NCBI GenBank assembly: GCA_023379725.1
Contig: JAMCPC010000086.1
Coordinates: 6,281 to 29,077, forward strand
Direction: 5' to 3'
Source of the DNA: Actinomycetota bacterium
Lineage (GTDB): Bacteria; Actinomycetota; Acidimicrobiia; Acidimicrobiales; JAMCPL01
DNA: 22,797 nt
Every line of letters starts with the position of its first letter. Position 1 is the first letter of the stretch. Positions 7,521 through 15,817 of this stretch are shown piece after piece. The notes below the pieces were generated by a model that did not search any database, was not told where the DNA came from, and worked only from the letters and a program-made list of their open reading frames with translations. The translations under genes were made by a program, and so were the position numbers.

Positions 7521-8968
7521 TAGATCTTCGTCCCTTCGTCCTGGCTACCAGTTCCCCTCTGTGCTCCGCCATGTCCAGGCAGATCACCTCTCTTTGTTTT
7601 ACTGGTAATACCGGCTCCACTGGCTACGTCGGAGGAACTTGCTCTACTTACCCCTGTACCACTGCCCCCAGATACACCGACTCCTGCTTTACTGGCTCTG
7701 GCAGTACTTGCGATGCCTGCTGCACCGGACATACCAACCCCCCTGGCTCTTGAGTTCCCTCCGGACGCGCTGCCAATGTATATACCGCGTTCTATAGAGC
7801 GTCCATATGGATCTTCGGACAATGGCCCCTCGTCAATCTGTTCCCCACGGGCACGACTAATATGTATAGCTCTACCCAAAAGCAACCCACCTACAACCAT
7901 AGCAAAGGCTACGACCAGTCCCCACCACCTGTCCACTATCACTGCGGCGATGACAATCAACCAACCCAGAGAAATAGGTATAAGCCGCTTCCATCCAAGC
8001 TCCATAAGCTGATCGTATCGAAGCCTCGGCAGTGCGGCTCGTATCCATACGTATACGAACAAAAAGACCAGAGTCTTGCCGAGGAACCATAGTATGGGCC
8101 ACAGCCACCTGAGAAAATGGAACCCTGGTCCATCGGGACCTCCAAAGAAAAGTGTGACCATGACGGCAGACATGGTTATAGCGTTCATGAACTCAGCCAG
8201 GAAGAATAGAGCAAATCTTATGGATGAGTACTCAGTCACATAGCCTGCAACCAGCTCCTGCTCTGCCTCGACCAAGTCAAAGGGGGGCCTGTTCAACTCT
8301 GCTGTAATAGCCAGGAAGAACATCACAAATGGAACTACGCCCAGACGAATGACGTTCCAATCCCAAAATGCCGGTGCCTGTGATTGAATCATCACTCTGG
8401 TGGAAAGTGATCCGGTAATAAGTACCACCGCAATAATGCTCATACCCACAGCCGCCTCGTAAGATATCATCTGGGCTGATGCGCGAACCGATCCCAGCAA
8501 TGGGTACTTGGAACCTGAAGACCATCCTGCCAGCATTACCCCATAGACAGATATAGAAGACATAGCAAGAAGCAACAATATACCTACAGGGGGATCGGCA
8601 ACCTGCAGTTCAAAGGTATGGCCGGCAATAGTTACAATCCCTCCAACTGGCACTATCGCAAAAGCTACCAGAGCTGGAACTATGACCAGCAGTGGGGCGA
8701 GCCGGAATACGATCCTGTCAGATCGCTCGGGTATAAGGTCTTCCTTGAAAAATAGCTTTATGCCATCTGCCAGGGTCTGCATAATACCCCATGGTCCTGC
8801 CCTATTAGGCCCTATTCTGGACTGCATGTCGGATATTACTTTTCGCTCAAACCATATCATCAGCATGACGGCGATCATGAGAGCTGCGAAGGCGACCAGT
8901 ACCTTCACTATCATGATCACGAAAACTGCTAGCGATACTCCATGGAAGTACAGTGGATCGCCTATCAC
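7520..8968 (-). CDS. nuoH: NADH-quinone oxidoreductase subunit H
   Basis: This membrane subunit of complex I (ND1 homologue) forms much of the quinone chamber with NuoB and NuoD. Diagnostic stretches are RIGPNRAGPWGIMQTLADGI with KLFFKEDLIPE at about residues 50-80, and ELNRPPFDLVEAEQELVAGY followed by TEYSSIRFALFFLAEFMN at about 220-260, which holds the acidic E-channel residues. The eight-helix core ends near residue 370. A roughly 110-residue hydrophilic tail rich in Ser, Gly, Ala and Arg follows, making 482 residues against roughly 330-450 in the family. The start is GTG, overlapping the nuoG stop as GTGA, and the stop overlaps the nuoI ATG. Identity is certain. The tail is probably disordered and cytoplasmic. 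Confidence 0.97.
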   Translation of the reverse strand: MIGDPLYFHGVSLAVFVIMIVKVLVAFAALMIAVMLMIWFERKVISDMQSRIGPNRAGPWGIMQTLADGIKLFFKEDLIPERSDRIVFRLAPLLVIVPALVAFAIVPVGGIVTIAGHTFELQVADPPVGILLLLAMSSISVYGVMLAGWSSGSKYPLLGSVRASAQMISYEAAVGMSIIAVVLITGSLSTRVMIQSQAPAFWDWNVIRLGVVPFVMFFLAITAELNRPPFDLVEAEQELVAGYVTEYSSIRFALFFLAEFMNAITMSAVMVTLFFGGPDGPGFHFLRWLWPILWFLGKTLVFLFVYVWIRAALPRLRYDQLMELGWKRLIPISLGWLIVIAAVIVDRWWGLVVAFAMVVGGLLLGRAIHISRARGEQIDEGPLSEDPYGRSIERGIYIGSASGGNSRARGVGMSGAAGIASTARASKAGVGVSGGSGTGVSRASSSDVASGAGITSKTKRGDLPGHGGAQRGTGSQDEGTKI

Positions 8969-11754
8969 TTTTCCAACCTCACAAAATTCACCATATCTGC
9001 GATATTTATAAGAGATGAAGCATCCCCATGCACGACGACACAGCCCGAGGGAATGTCGCTACTGATTTCAACGGGTAAACGTATCCTCCCTGATCTGGAT
9101 ACTACCGTCACTGTCGGGGACTCTTCTGTGGAATTGTCAATAGTTCCAGCTACTTCAGCAGGAATATCTGTATTATTCACGAATATACGTTGGCTGCTAC
9201 GCAGTGGAGCCAACGAACTGGACGCACCAATCAATGTACCACCGTAATACAGCTCTCTCTTTGCCACCAGCCTAAGAGGGAACTCCTTATCCTGCTCCAC
9301 ATAGAGCGTCCCACCTGTCTCATCCTGCCTATTACCAGCGGTAGCTGCATTACCGGCACCCTTATGCTTTTCATCCCCCTCGACCTCCTGCAAATCGTGG
9401 CCTCCATGGTCGCCACTGCCTCTGTCCTTACCGCTCTCAGTACCGTAACTCTCGATACGATAACTATCTGTCTTATATCCCTCGATAGCATATCCGCCCC
9501 CATCCTGTACCAATCCGGTCAACATCGGAGCACCCTGCTGATCTATCGAAGCTATACCAGGAAAAGCTATAGGATCCATATAGTTTTGGTGATCACCGGA
9601 GGTTCCTCCACCATGTACAAGCAACCCATCTCTGAAATAGGCATTCTTCTCCTGCCCATCCAAAAGTTGTTCCCAACCGGGAAGTAATCCGACCATTTCA
9701 TGAAGTATATCGTCGCGATCATCAAATCCAAGATCTCTACCCAATTGAGAGGCTATTTCTGACGCTATAGCCCATTCTGGCCATACCAGCGCAGGGGGGA
9801 CCACCTTTGGAGCCACATCAGTCAGCCTACCCTCTATGTTCACTACAGAACCACCCTTCTCGTAAGGCAGGGCTACCGGAAGGAATACGTCGGCTTGGCT
9901 TGATGAGTCTGTCATAAACGCATCCAGAGCAACTACATACGGGGTATTCTCAAGTGCCGCATGGGCAAGTCTGGAGTCCGGAAAATCACCAATAGGGTCG
10001 GAACCGAGTAGGAACAGTACATTTATTTCGCCGTTTGATGCCGCTTCGAGAATGGACCTGGCATCCCTGCCCACTTGGCTGGGCCAAGCCTCCCATATTT
10101 TTTCATAATTACTTTCCATCCCCGGAAGCATACCCGGTGCCACACCAGGTGCCATTCCTGCCTCGATAGCCCCCATAACGTTTCCTCTTCTCAATATGGG
10201 AAGGTATTTCGCGTTAGGCCACCTTGCCATCATCGCAGCTATCGTTGAACGAATCTCTTCTGAGCTCTGGCTAAGGGATGCTTTCCCCAATAAAATAACC
10301 AGCCCCTCCCCGGTAGATCCGACCAACTGAGTCACCTGACCCTCAATAGATTGCAGAGAGGATGCAGCCTCACCGGGAGCATATATAGCTGAGGCGACGG
10401 CATATTTGGTCAATGAAGTAGGTTCTTGCGCCAGTTCCACCAACTTTGCACTGCCAGAAAGAGCTGCCTCCCTTATTCGCAGGAATAACACAGGTAACTC
10501 TTCTCTCAAGTCTCCACAGGCAAGTAGTGTACAGTCCGCATGGCAGGCATCATCTATAGTTGCACGATTCAGATTCAAAAGAAGATCAGCATCCAGACCA
10601 TCCCCCATCTGGGCATCTACCGAATCTGTCAGCATCACAGACTTGGCCAGTTTTACCCAGGCGTAGGCATCTTCTACCACCATATTCGCTCCACCTATCA
10701 GGGCTATAGACTGTGGCCCTTTATCCTTCAATGCAGCAGAAATATGATCTACGACATCGCTCAATGTCTCGCTCCATGTAGAGGGAACCAGGTTATCATT
10801 GGCCACACCACCTTTAGATCCCTTACGGATAAGCGGCTCACATATACGCTCATCTGAGTATATCGCATCATGCAGAAATCTACCTTTATCGCAAAGCCAT
10901 CCGTGGTTTACAGTATCAGAGTCGACTCCAAGCACCCTGGATAGCTTACCTGCCTGAGACTGAACCGATACACGACATTGCAATGCACAGTGCACACATG
11001 ATGACTCCACCTGTTCGGCATCCCATGGTCTTGAGGTAAATCTGAACGGAGCTGCAGTCAGAGCGCCAACCGGACAAATCTGAACTATATTTCCTGAAAA
11101 GTAGGGGGACATCGGATGTGCACTTACGGTGGCTACCTCAATTGAATCACCTCGGGATACAAAATCTATTGCAGCCTCTCCGGCCACCTCGTCTGCAAAA
11201 CGTATGCAGCGGCTACATTGTATGCAGCGTTCCCGATCAAGCAATACCAGTTCGTTTAACTTGATCGGTTTGGCCCAATGCCGTTTTTCTTCTATAAATC
11301 GCGTCTCTCCAGGGCCATATGAATATGCCTGATCCTGAAGGGGGCATTCGCCACCCTTGTCGCATACAGGACAATCAAGAGGGTGATTGACCAGCAAGAA
11401 TTCGAGGACTCCTTCTTGGGCCTTTTTAGCCTTGACCGAATCGGTTGTAATTTCCATATCATCGGCTACATCTACATAACATGCCGGTTGGAGGGTAGCT
11501 CCACGTGGTCCGGTTACCTCTACCAGACATGTCCGGCACACCCCTACAGGCTTCATTCGTGGATGATAACAGAATCGAGGAATGAATACCCCTGCTCGCT
11601 CCGCCGCTGAAATAATCTTCTCTCCCTTACGTGCAACAGTGGGCTGACCATTCAGGACAATCCTCACCTCACCCTCTTTCAGCTCAATCTCTTGCACCTC
11701 GCCATCATTCACCTCGCCATCGTCTTGGACTACCTTCTTTTCCAGATCAGTCAA
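8965..11754 (-). CDS. nuoG: NADH-quinone oxidoreductase subunit G (iron-sulfur, molybdopterin-oxidoreductase-like)
   Basis: This is the largest peripheral-arm subunit (929 residues), carrying Fe-S clusters from NuoF toward NuoI. The order seen is: a 2Fe-2S ferredoxin domain with FCYHPRMKPVGVCRTC near residue 60; the His/Cys N5 site NHPLDCPVCDKGGECPLQD near 120; the N4 ligands CIQCSRCIRF and ICPVGAL; then the CxxCxxxC plus distant C (CVHCALQC ... WLCDKGR) expected for extra cluster N7; then a degenerate molybdopterin oxidoreductase domain. Between about residues 755 and 830 a polar insertion contains four tandem pentapeptides. The predicted start is TTG at 11754, overlapping the nuoF stop by 8 nt; GTG codons a few residues further in are alternatives, since the ferredoxin fold only begins near residue 25. 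Identity is certain, the exact start moderately so. Confidence 0.96.
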   Translation of the reverse strand: MTDLEKKVVQDDGEVNDGEVQEIELKEGEVRIVLNGQPTVARKGEKIISAAERAGVFIPRFCYHPRMKPVGVCRTCLVEVTGPRGATLQPACYVDVADDMEITTDSVKAKKAQEGVLEFLLVNHPLDCPVCDKGGECPLQDQAYSYGPGETRFIEEKRHWAKPIKLNELVLLDRERCIQCSRCIRFADEVAGEAAIDFVSRGDSIEVATVSAHPMSPYFSGNIVQICPVGALTAAPFRFTSRPWDAEQVESSCVHCALQCRVSVQSQAGKLSRVLGVDSDTVNHGWLCDKGRFLHDAIYSDERICEPLIRKGSKGGVANDNLVPSTWSETLSDVVDHISAALKDKGPQSIALIGGANMVVEDAYAWVKLAKSVMLTDSVDAQMGDGLDADLLLNLNRATIDDACHADCTLLACGDLREELPVLFLRIREAALSGSAKLVELAQEPTSLTKYAVASAIYAPGEAASSLQSIEGQVTQLVGSTGEGLVILLGKASLSQSSEEIRSTIAAMMARWPNAKYLPILRRGNVMGAIEAGMAPGVAPGMLPGMESNYEKIWEAWPSQVGRDARSILEAASNGEINVLFLLGSDPIGDFPDSRLAHAALENTPYVVALDAFMTDSSSQADVFLPVALPYEKGGSVVNIEGRLTDVAPKVVPPALVWPEWAIASEIASQLGRDLGFDDRDDILHEMVGLLPGWEQLLDGQEKNAYFRDGLLVHGGGTSGDHQNYMDPIAFPGIASIDQQGAPMLTGLVQDGGGYAIEGYKTDSYRIESYGTESGKDRGSGDHGGHDLQEVEGDEKHKGAGNAATAGNRQDETGGTLYVEQDKEFPLRLVAKRELYYGGTLIGASSSLAPLRSSQRIFVNNTDIPAEVAGTIDNSTEESPTVTVVSRSGRIRLPVEISSDIPSGCVVVHGDASSLINIADMVNFVRLEK
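9433..9492. repeat. 15-bp degenerate tandem repeat (x4) in nuoG
   Basis: Four contiguous 15-bp units encode, in coding order, YAIEG, YKTDS, YRIES and YGTES, a Tyr-x-(Ile/Thr)-acidic-(Ser/Gly) pentapeptide repeat. It lies within a polar insertion late in NuoG, outside the Fe-S domains. Confidence 0.85.
11695..11721. repeat. 12-bp direct repeat, 15-bp period, at nuoG N-terminus
   Basis: CACCTCGCCATC occurs at 11695-11706 and 11710-11721. It encodes two Asp-Gly-Glu-Val units just before the NuoG ferredoxin domain, in an N-terminal extension that appears nonessential to the fold. Confidence 0.75.
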
Positions 11755-13051
11755 AGGGGCACCTACCTTCCTTCACGTGAATGAGTAATTCATCCCTGAA
11801 CATCCTGATCGCCGAAGCTATAGAGGAGGGGATGGATGATCCCAATACACAGATAGTCGTCTGCTGGGGAGGCCATGATACTCCGGGGGCGAGATTGTCG
11901 CAGACATCCATTAACATATCAATTTCCTCTTCACGACCCTCACCATTCTCCAGCCTCCAGAGTACCTTCTCAAGCCAACCACCACCCTCCCTACATGGAG
12001 TGCACTGCCCACAGGACTCTCTCCAGAAAAATCTTGTAATCCTCCAGGCTGTCCTCAAAACACAGGTAGTCTCATCCATGACTATCACAGAACCGGAGCC
12101 AAGCATAGAACCTGCCTTACCCACTTCGTCCTGATCCAGGTGCATATCGACCTGATCAGGGCCAAACCACGGTGCCGATACCCCACCCGGTATAAAAGCC
12201 TTTAATGCCTTACCGTCTTTTATCCCGTTACCTAAAGACTTGTCAAATATCAAATCCCTAAAGGTGGTCTTTGCCATCTCCAATTCGAATACTCCAGGAT
12301 TGTTTACCCTACCAGAAAGCGCAAACAACCGAGTACCCGTGGAACTACCAACTCCAAGTGCTGCAAAAGCAGCACCTCCATTCTTGATTATCCAGGGAAG
12401 GTTCGACATGGTTTCGACGTTGTTTACCACGGTTGGCTCACCGTAAAGACCTACAGCCGCAGGGAAATATGGTGGCTTGATCCTGGGAAAGCCCCTCTTA
12501 CCCTCCAACGATTCAAGCAGTGCCGTCTCTTCTCCACAAATATAAGCACCAGCACCAGGATGCACTACCACATCCACACTAAAGCTGGAACCCAGAATAT
12601 TGTGCCCCACGGCACCATACTCGTATGCTTCATTTAATGCCTGGGTGACCCGTTCTATGCCCAACGCCATCTCACCTCTTATAAAGATAAACACCTGGGC
12701 AGCCTGTATTGCATAAGCTGCAATTACTACCCCCTCAATTAGCTGGTGGGGGTCCCGCTCCAGCAAGAGATGATCCTTAAAAGTTGCAGGCTCACTCTCA
12801 TCACCATTTACTACAAGATAGGTAGTGTCAGCCTTGCGCAACATGGACCACTTTCTACCGGCAGGAAAACCAGCACCACCCCTACCAAGCAAGCTTGCAG
12901 CATTTACCTCGGAAGCCACCTCTTCCGGAGTCATAGAGAGTGCTTTGCGCAACCCATCATATCCCCCGGTTGCCAGAAAACGTTCAATCGTGTTTGAATC
13001 GTCGAATTCGATACGTGAAGTGACGATTTTAGGAGCTTCAGTAACCGTCAA
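11747..13051 (-). CDS. nuoF: NADH-quinone oxidoreductase subunit F (NADH/FMN-binding)
   Basis: This flavoprotein subunit is the site of NADH oxidation in complex I. It binds NADH, FMN and 4Fe-4S cluster N3. The glycine-rich nucleotide/FMN loop LLGRGGAGFPAGRKWSML is near residue 55, VNGDESEPATFKDHLLLERD near 90, and GAGAYICGEETALLESLEG near 170. The N3 ligands are in ESCGQCTPCREGGGWLEK near 340 and TTICVLGSSIPSS near 400. The length of 434 residues is normal and there is no added tail. The TTG start at 13051 follows GGAAGGAAG and lies just after the nuoE stop; the end overlaps the nuoG start. Its lack of extension contrasts with neighbouring subunits and suggests that tails are tolerated only where ends are solvent-exposed (inference). 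Confidence 0.97.
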   Translation of the reverse strand: MTVTEAPKIVTSRIEFDDSNTIERFLATGGYDGLRKALSMTPEEVASEVNAASLLGRGGAGFPAGRKWSMLRKADTTYLVVNGDESEPATFKDHLLLERDPHQLIEGVVIAAYAIQAAQVFIFIRGEMALGIERVTQALNEAYEYGAVGHNILGSSFSVDVVVHPGAGAYICGEETALLESLEGKRGFPRIKPPYFPAAVGLYGEPTVVNNVETMSNLPWIIKNGGAAFAALGVGSSTGTRLFALSGRVNNPGVFELEMAKTTFRDLIFDKSLGNGIKDGKALKAFIPGGVSAPWFGPDQVDMHLDQDEVGKAGSMLGSGSVIVMDETTCVLRTAWRITRFFWRESCGQCTPCREGGGWLEKVLWRLENGEGREEEIDMLMDVCDNLAPGVSWPPQQTTICVLGSSIPSSIASAIRMFRDELLIHVKEGRCPFD

Positions 13052-13053
13052 TG

Positions 13054-13653
13054 CTATTTCTTCCTTCCTCTCCTGGACCGCTGTGCCGGGCGGGCAGCTG
13101 TCCCATTAACCGCCTCAAGCCCTACGGCTCTTCTTATTCGGCAGAGCGTACCATGAGGAGGCACCACGTCATCCAGATTCCCATTACGGAGATCTTCCAC
13201 CAATTTATCAAAATCGCTTTTGGACAGCTTTCCAAAATATCGGCCGTTTACTTGTATGCATGGCGCATTATTACAGTCAGCTATACACTCCGCCTCCTCA
13301 AGGGTGAACATCCCATCTGAAGTGGTACCTCCTGCACGTATCTTAAGAGTCTTTTCACTGTGCTCAAGTAACTCATATGCACCGGAAAGCATGCAGGCTA
13401 CGTTTGTGCATAATGAAATCACATACTTACCGACAGGTTCTGTGTGCAATAGGTCATAAAATGATGCTGTTCCGAGTACCTCTGCAGGCGTGACGCCTAC
13501 AATATCCGCAATTTCCTCTATCGCCTCAGGACGCAACCACCCATCCTGCTCTTGGGCGAGGTGGCAAATGGGTATGAGTGCAGAGCGCGGCTTGGGATAA
13601 AGAGCTACCAGAGCACGTGCTCTGGAAATGACATCCTCTGACAAATGGGGCAT
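13054..13653 (-). CDS. nuoE: NADH-quinone oxidoreductase subunit E (2Fe-2S)
   Basis: This thioredoxin-fold subunit of the NADH module binds the off-path 2Fe-2S cluster N1a. The four cysteines are visible in SLCTNVACML near residue 85 and EAECIADCNNAPCIQVN near 120-137. The N-terminal helical part contains ALIPICHLAQEQDGWL and the VTPAEVLGTASFYDLL motif typical of the family. The 199-residue product ends in a basic Arg/Lys-rich stretch (RSRRGRKK). The ATG lies 17 nt downstream of the nuoD stop with GAGGAG about 12 nt upstream. The next gene, nuoF, starts 2 nt after its TAG. Confidence 0.96.
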   Translation of the reverse strand: MPHLSEDVISRARALVALYPKPRSALIPICHLAQEQDGWLRPEAIEEIADIVGVTPAEVLGTASFYDLLHTEPVGKYVISLCTNVACMLSGAYELLEHSEKTLKIRAGGTTSDGMFTLEEAECIADCNNAPCIQVNGRYFGKLSKSDFDKLVEDLRNGNLDDVVPPHGTLCRIRRAVGLEAVNGTAARPAQRSRRGRKK

Positions 13654-13670
13654 AACCGTATCTATCTCCT

Positions 13671-15041
13671 CTACCTGTCCACTTCACCCATGACCGGATC
13701 CACCGAAGATGTAGTGGCAACGGCATCAGCAAGCAGTCCACCCTGTAACATTACCGGTACCGCCTGCAAATTTACAAACGACGGACCGCGAATATGCATA
13801 CGGTATGGCCTGGCTGAGCCATCAGAGACTATATAGCATCCCAATTCACCTCTTGGTGACTCTATAGCTACATATGCCTCTCCTTCGGGGACTCTAAATC
13901 CTTCAGTAAACATCTTAAAATGATGTATTAGGGCTTCCATGGACTCATCGATACGCGCCCTGGGCGGTGGGGTCACCTTCCTGTCCTGTACCCGGTAGTC
14001 ACCGGAGGGCATCTTCTCCAAAATCTGGTGAATTATACGGATGGACTCTCGTATCTCATTAAGACGTATTGCATACCTGTCAAAATTATCTCCGTAAGTG
14101 CCGACCAGTACGTCAAAGTCCACCTCGTCGTAGGCTAAATAAGGCATTGTCTTACGTAAATCCCAGGGAACGCCGGTGGAGCGTAGTATAGGGCCCGTAA
14201 TTGAAAGAGAAAGCGCCTCTTCGGCGGTAATGACTCCAACCCCTTCCAACCTTTCTCTCAAAATGGGCTGGCCGGTAAGTAGTTCGTCGTACTCATCCGT
14301 TCGTTTCATCACGTTGTCACAGATAAACTCCACATCTTCTTCCCAGCCATCCGGTAGATCTGCTGCAACACCTCCTGGCCTGATATAGTTGTGATTCATT
14401 CTCAATCCGGTAGTCTTTTCGAAAAATCCCAGGACAAGCTCACGCTCCCTAAAGCCATATATCATCATGGAGGTAGAACCCAGGTCCATTCCATTAGTTG
14501 CCATCCACATAAGATGGGAAGAGACCCTGTTCAATTCCGACATGAGCATTCTTATCCAGACAGCTCTCGGCGGCAATTCCACGCCCAGTAGAGCCTCAGT
14601 ACACAGGCAAAATACCAGCTCATTATTGAGCGGTGAAAGGTAATCCATCCTGGTGACGTTCGTGGCACCCTGTACATACATAAGCTCTTCGCCGGTCTTT
14701 TCCATGCCAGTATGCAGATATCCGATTACCGGCTTGGTACGGAGAATTGTCTCCCCATCCAACTCCATCATAAGACGTAGCACCCCATGTGTAGAGGGAT
14801 GCTGAGGCCCCATGTTTATTATCATGGTCTCCGATTCGATGTCCTCATCACCCTGCTCTGCCGCCAAGGTCTGATCCTCGCTGCCGACCAGTGCCGTAGC
14901 GATCTCTTCGGGTGCCGGACTTTTACCACGGAGAACTGCTCCGGTCTCCCTACCCAACTCTTTGACAGATGCCTGAGACCTGGATTGCATCTCCTGAGCA
15001 CCCTCTGATGTGCTTGAAGCCAGAAGGTCTATATCACTCAT
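13671..15041 (-). CDS. nuoD: NADH-quinone oxidoreductase subunit D (49-kDa homologue)
   Basis: This quinone-site subunit is homologous to the large subunit of NiFe hydrogenases. The core begins at TMIINMGPQHPSTHGVLRLM, about residue 71. It contains IGYLHTGMEKTGEE with the quinone-site residues, the MDYLSPLNNELVF segment, GVAADLPDGWEEDVEF, and the conserved C-terminus AVATTSSVDPVMGEVDR. The hydrogenase nickel cysteines are absent, as expected for the family. Roughly 70 residues of Ser/Glu/Ala-rich polar sequence precede the core, longer than usual. Two starts are possible: ATG at 15041, chosen here, and an in-frame GTG at 15050. Neither has a good ribosome binding site, so translation may be coupled to the upstream reading frame that ends at 15034. 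Confidence 0.95.
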   Translation of the reverse strand: MSDIDLLASSTSEGAQEMQSRSQASVKELGRETGAVLRGKSPAPEEIATALVGSEDQTLAAEQGDEDIESETMIINMGPQHPSTHGVLRLMMELDGETILRTKPVIGYLHTGMEKTGEELMYVQGATNVTRMDYLSPLNNELVFCLCTEALLGVELPPRAVWIRMLMSELNRVSSHLMWMATNGMDLGSTSMMIYGFRERELVLGFFEKTTGLRMNHNYIRPGGVAADLPDGWEEDVEFICDNVMKRTDEYDELLTGQPILRERLEGVGVITAEEALSLSITGPILRSTGVPWDLRKTMPYLAYDEVDFDVLVGTYGDNFDRYAIRLNEIRESIRIIHQILEKMPSGDYRVQDRKVTPPPRARIDESMEALIHHFKMFTEGFRVPEGEAYVAIESPRGELGCYIVSDGSARPYRMHIRGPSFVNLQAVPVMLQGGLLADAVATTSSVDPVMGEVDR

Positions 15042-15153
15042 CTCTATCACTTCTATCGCTCATCTCGGCCATGGAGCCTCTCTGGACCATACATTCGTGT
15101 CCGGTACGAACACGAGAGAAAAGGGCTGTACTCATCTTGGTCCCTGAACTCAT
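15034..15153 (-). CDS. possible 39-residue ORF bridging nuoC and nuoD
   Basis: In the only sizeable gap of the nuo operon, an ATG overlapping the nuoC stop (ATGA, 15150-15153) opens a 39-codon frame. It begins MSSGTKMSTALFSRV and ends in MAEMSDRSDRDE, followed by TGA at 15034. That stop lies inside the start of nuoD, so the frame overlaps both neighbours in the same manner as real genes of this operon. An 18-bp duplication gives a second in-frame ATG six codons in. The product is polar, with no membrane helix and no recognised family. It could be a real small protein, a translational-coupling leader for nuoD, which lacks a clear ribosome binding site, or a chance frame left by local duplication. 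Conservation data would be needed to decide. Confidence 0.3.
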   Translation of the reverse strand: MSSGTKMSTALFSRVRTGHECMVQRGSMAEMSDRSDRDE

Positions 15154-15161
15154 CTTGGTCC
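15126..15161. repeat. 18-bp tandem repeat (x2) at nuoC end
   Basis: The 18-bp units at 15126-15143 and 15144-15161 match at 17 of 18 positions. The copy nearest nuoC contains that gene's last codons and stop; the other repeats them out into the nuoC-nuoD gap, duplicating the AAGATGAGT sequence with an ATG. Confidence 0.85.
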
Positions 15162-15776
15162 TGGAGCCTCTCTAAACTGTACGGGCACCCGATTTACGCC
15201 ATAATCCTTGCGCAGAGGATATCCCTCCCAATCGTCCGGCATGAGTATACGCGTCATATCGGGATGATTGGTAAATACTATGCCAAACATGTCAAATACC
15301 TCGCGTTCCATAGCCTCAGAACCGTGATACACATCATACAGAGTATCAATAGTAGGATCTTCCTCCGGTACCTGCACTCTCAGCTCAAATCTACGTGCCG
15401 CACTCAACGAGAGCAGGTGCACAACCACTTCAAATCGTTCAGGCTTTATCTGGCCCGGTAATTCTCTGCCTGACAGACGCAGGTAATCCACGGCTGTCAG
15501 ATCCTCCAGCATCTCGCAGCCACCCTCATGCATTGCACTCACTACGCTCAAATAGCTATCTCTCTCGGGAAATAGAATAGTAGGTCGCGCGGTACCCGCC
15601 ACATTATGTATCGTACTTTGAACTACTTCGTCGAGTTGCTCTGATCGGCTTTTAGTCCCGTCAGTACCGTCAGCATTATCAAATGTCGTTGCAGCCTTGA
15701 CTCTGGAATTTCCACCAGAAGGGCTGCCACTGTCAGCGTCACTGGTACCGTGAAAGGTCGTTGTAACACTACTCAT
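15150..15776 (-). CDS. nuoC: NADH-quinone oxidoreductase subunit C (30-kDa homologue)
   Basis: This peripheral-arm scaffold subunit contacts NuoD and NuoB. The family core starts near residue 65. It contains the signature DVYHGSEAMEREVFDMFGIV with FTNHPDMTRILMPDDWEGYP immediately after it, then LRKDYGVNRVPVQF and REAPGPR at the C-terminus. About 65 residues of Ser/Thr/Gly/Asp-rich sequence precede the core, so this subunit also has a low-complexity extension. The ATG at 15776 has GGAG about 10 nt upstream and lies 41 nt after the nuoB stop. It is separate from nuoD, unlike the NuoCD fusion of enterobacteria. Confidence 0.96.
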   Translation of the reverse strand: MSSVTTTFHGTSDADSGSPSGGNSRVKAATTFDNADGTDGTKSRSEQLDEVVQSTIHNVAGTARPTILFPERDSYLSVVSAMHEGGCEMLEDLTAVDYLRLSGRELPGQIKPERFEVVVHLLSLSAARRFELRVQVPEEDPTIDTLYDVYHGSEAMEREVFDMFGIVFTNHPDMTRILMPDDWEGYPLRKDYGVNRVPVQFREAPGPR

Positions 15777-15817
15777 TTACCATAAACTCCATAAGCTTTT
15801 AGACTCCCATGAACAAT

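Noticed and set aside
7571..7753. Cys/Thr-rich plus-strand frame opposite the nuoH tail
   Set aside because: It is a shadow of the Ser/Gly/Ala-rich nuoH coding sequence. The composition follows directly from the antisense of those codons.
15034..15160. Frameshift joining nuoC and nuoD into a fused nuoCD
   Set aside because: nuoC ends with the usual REAPGPR C-terminus and nuoD has a full core, so both are intact separate genes.
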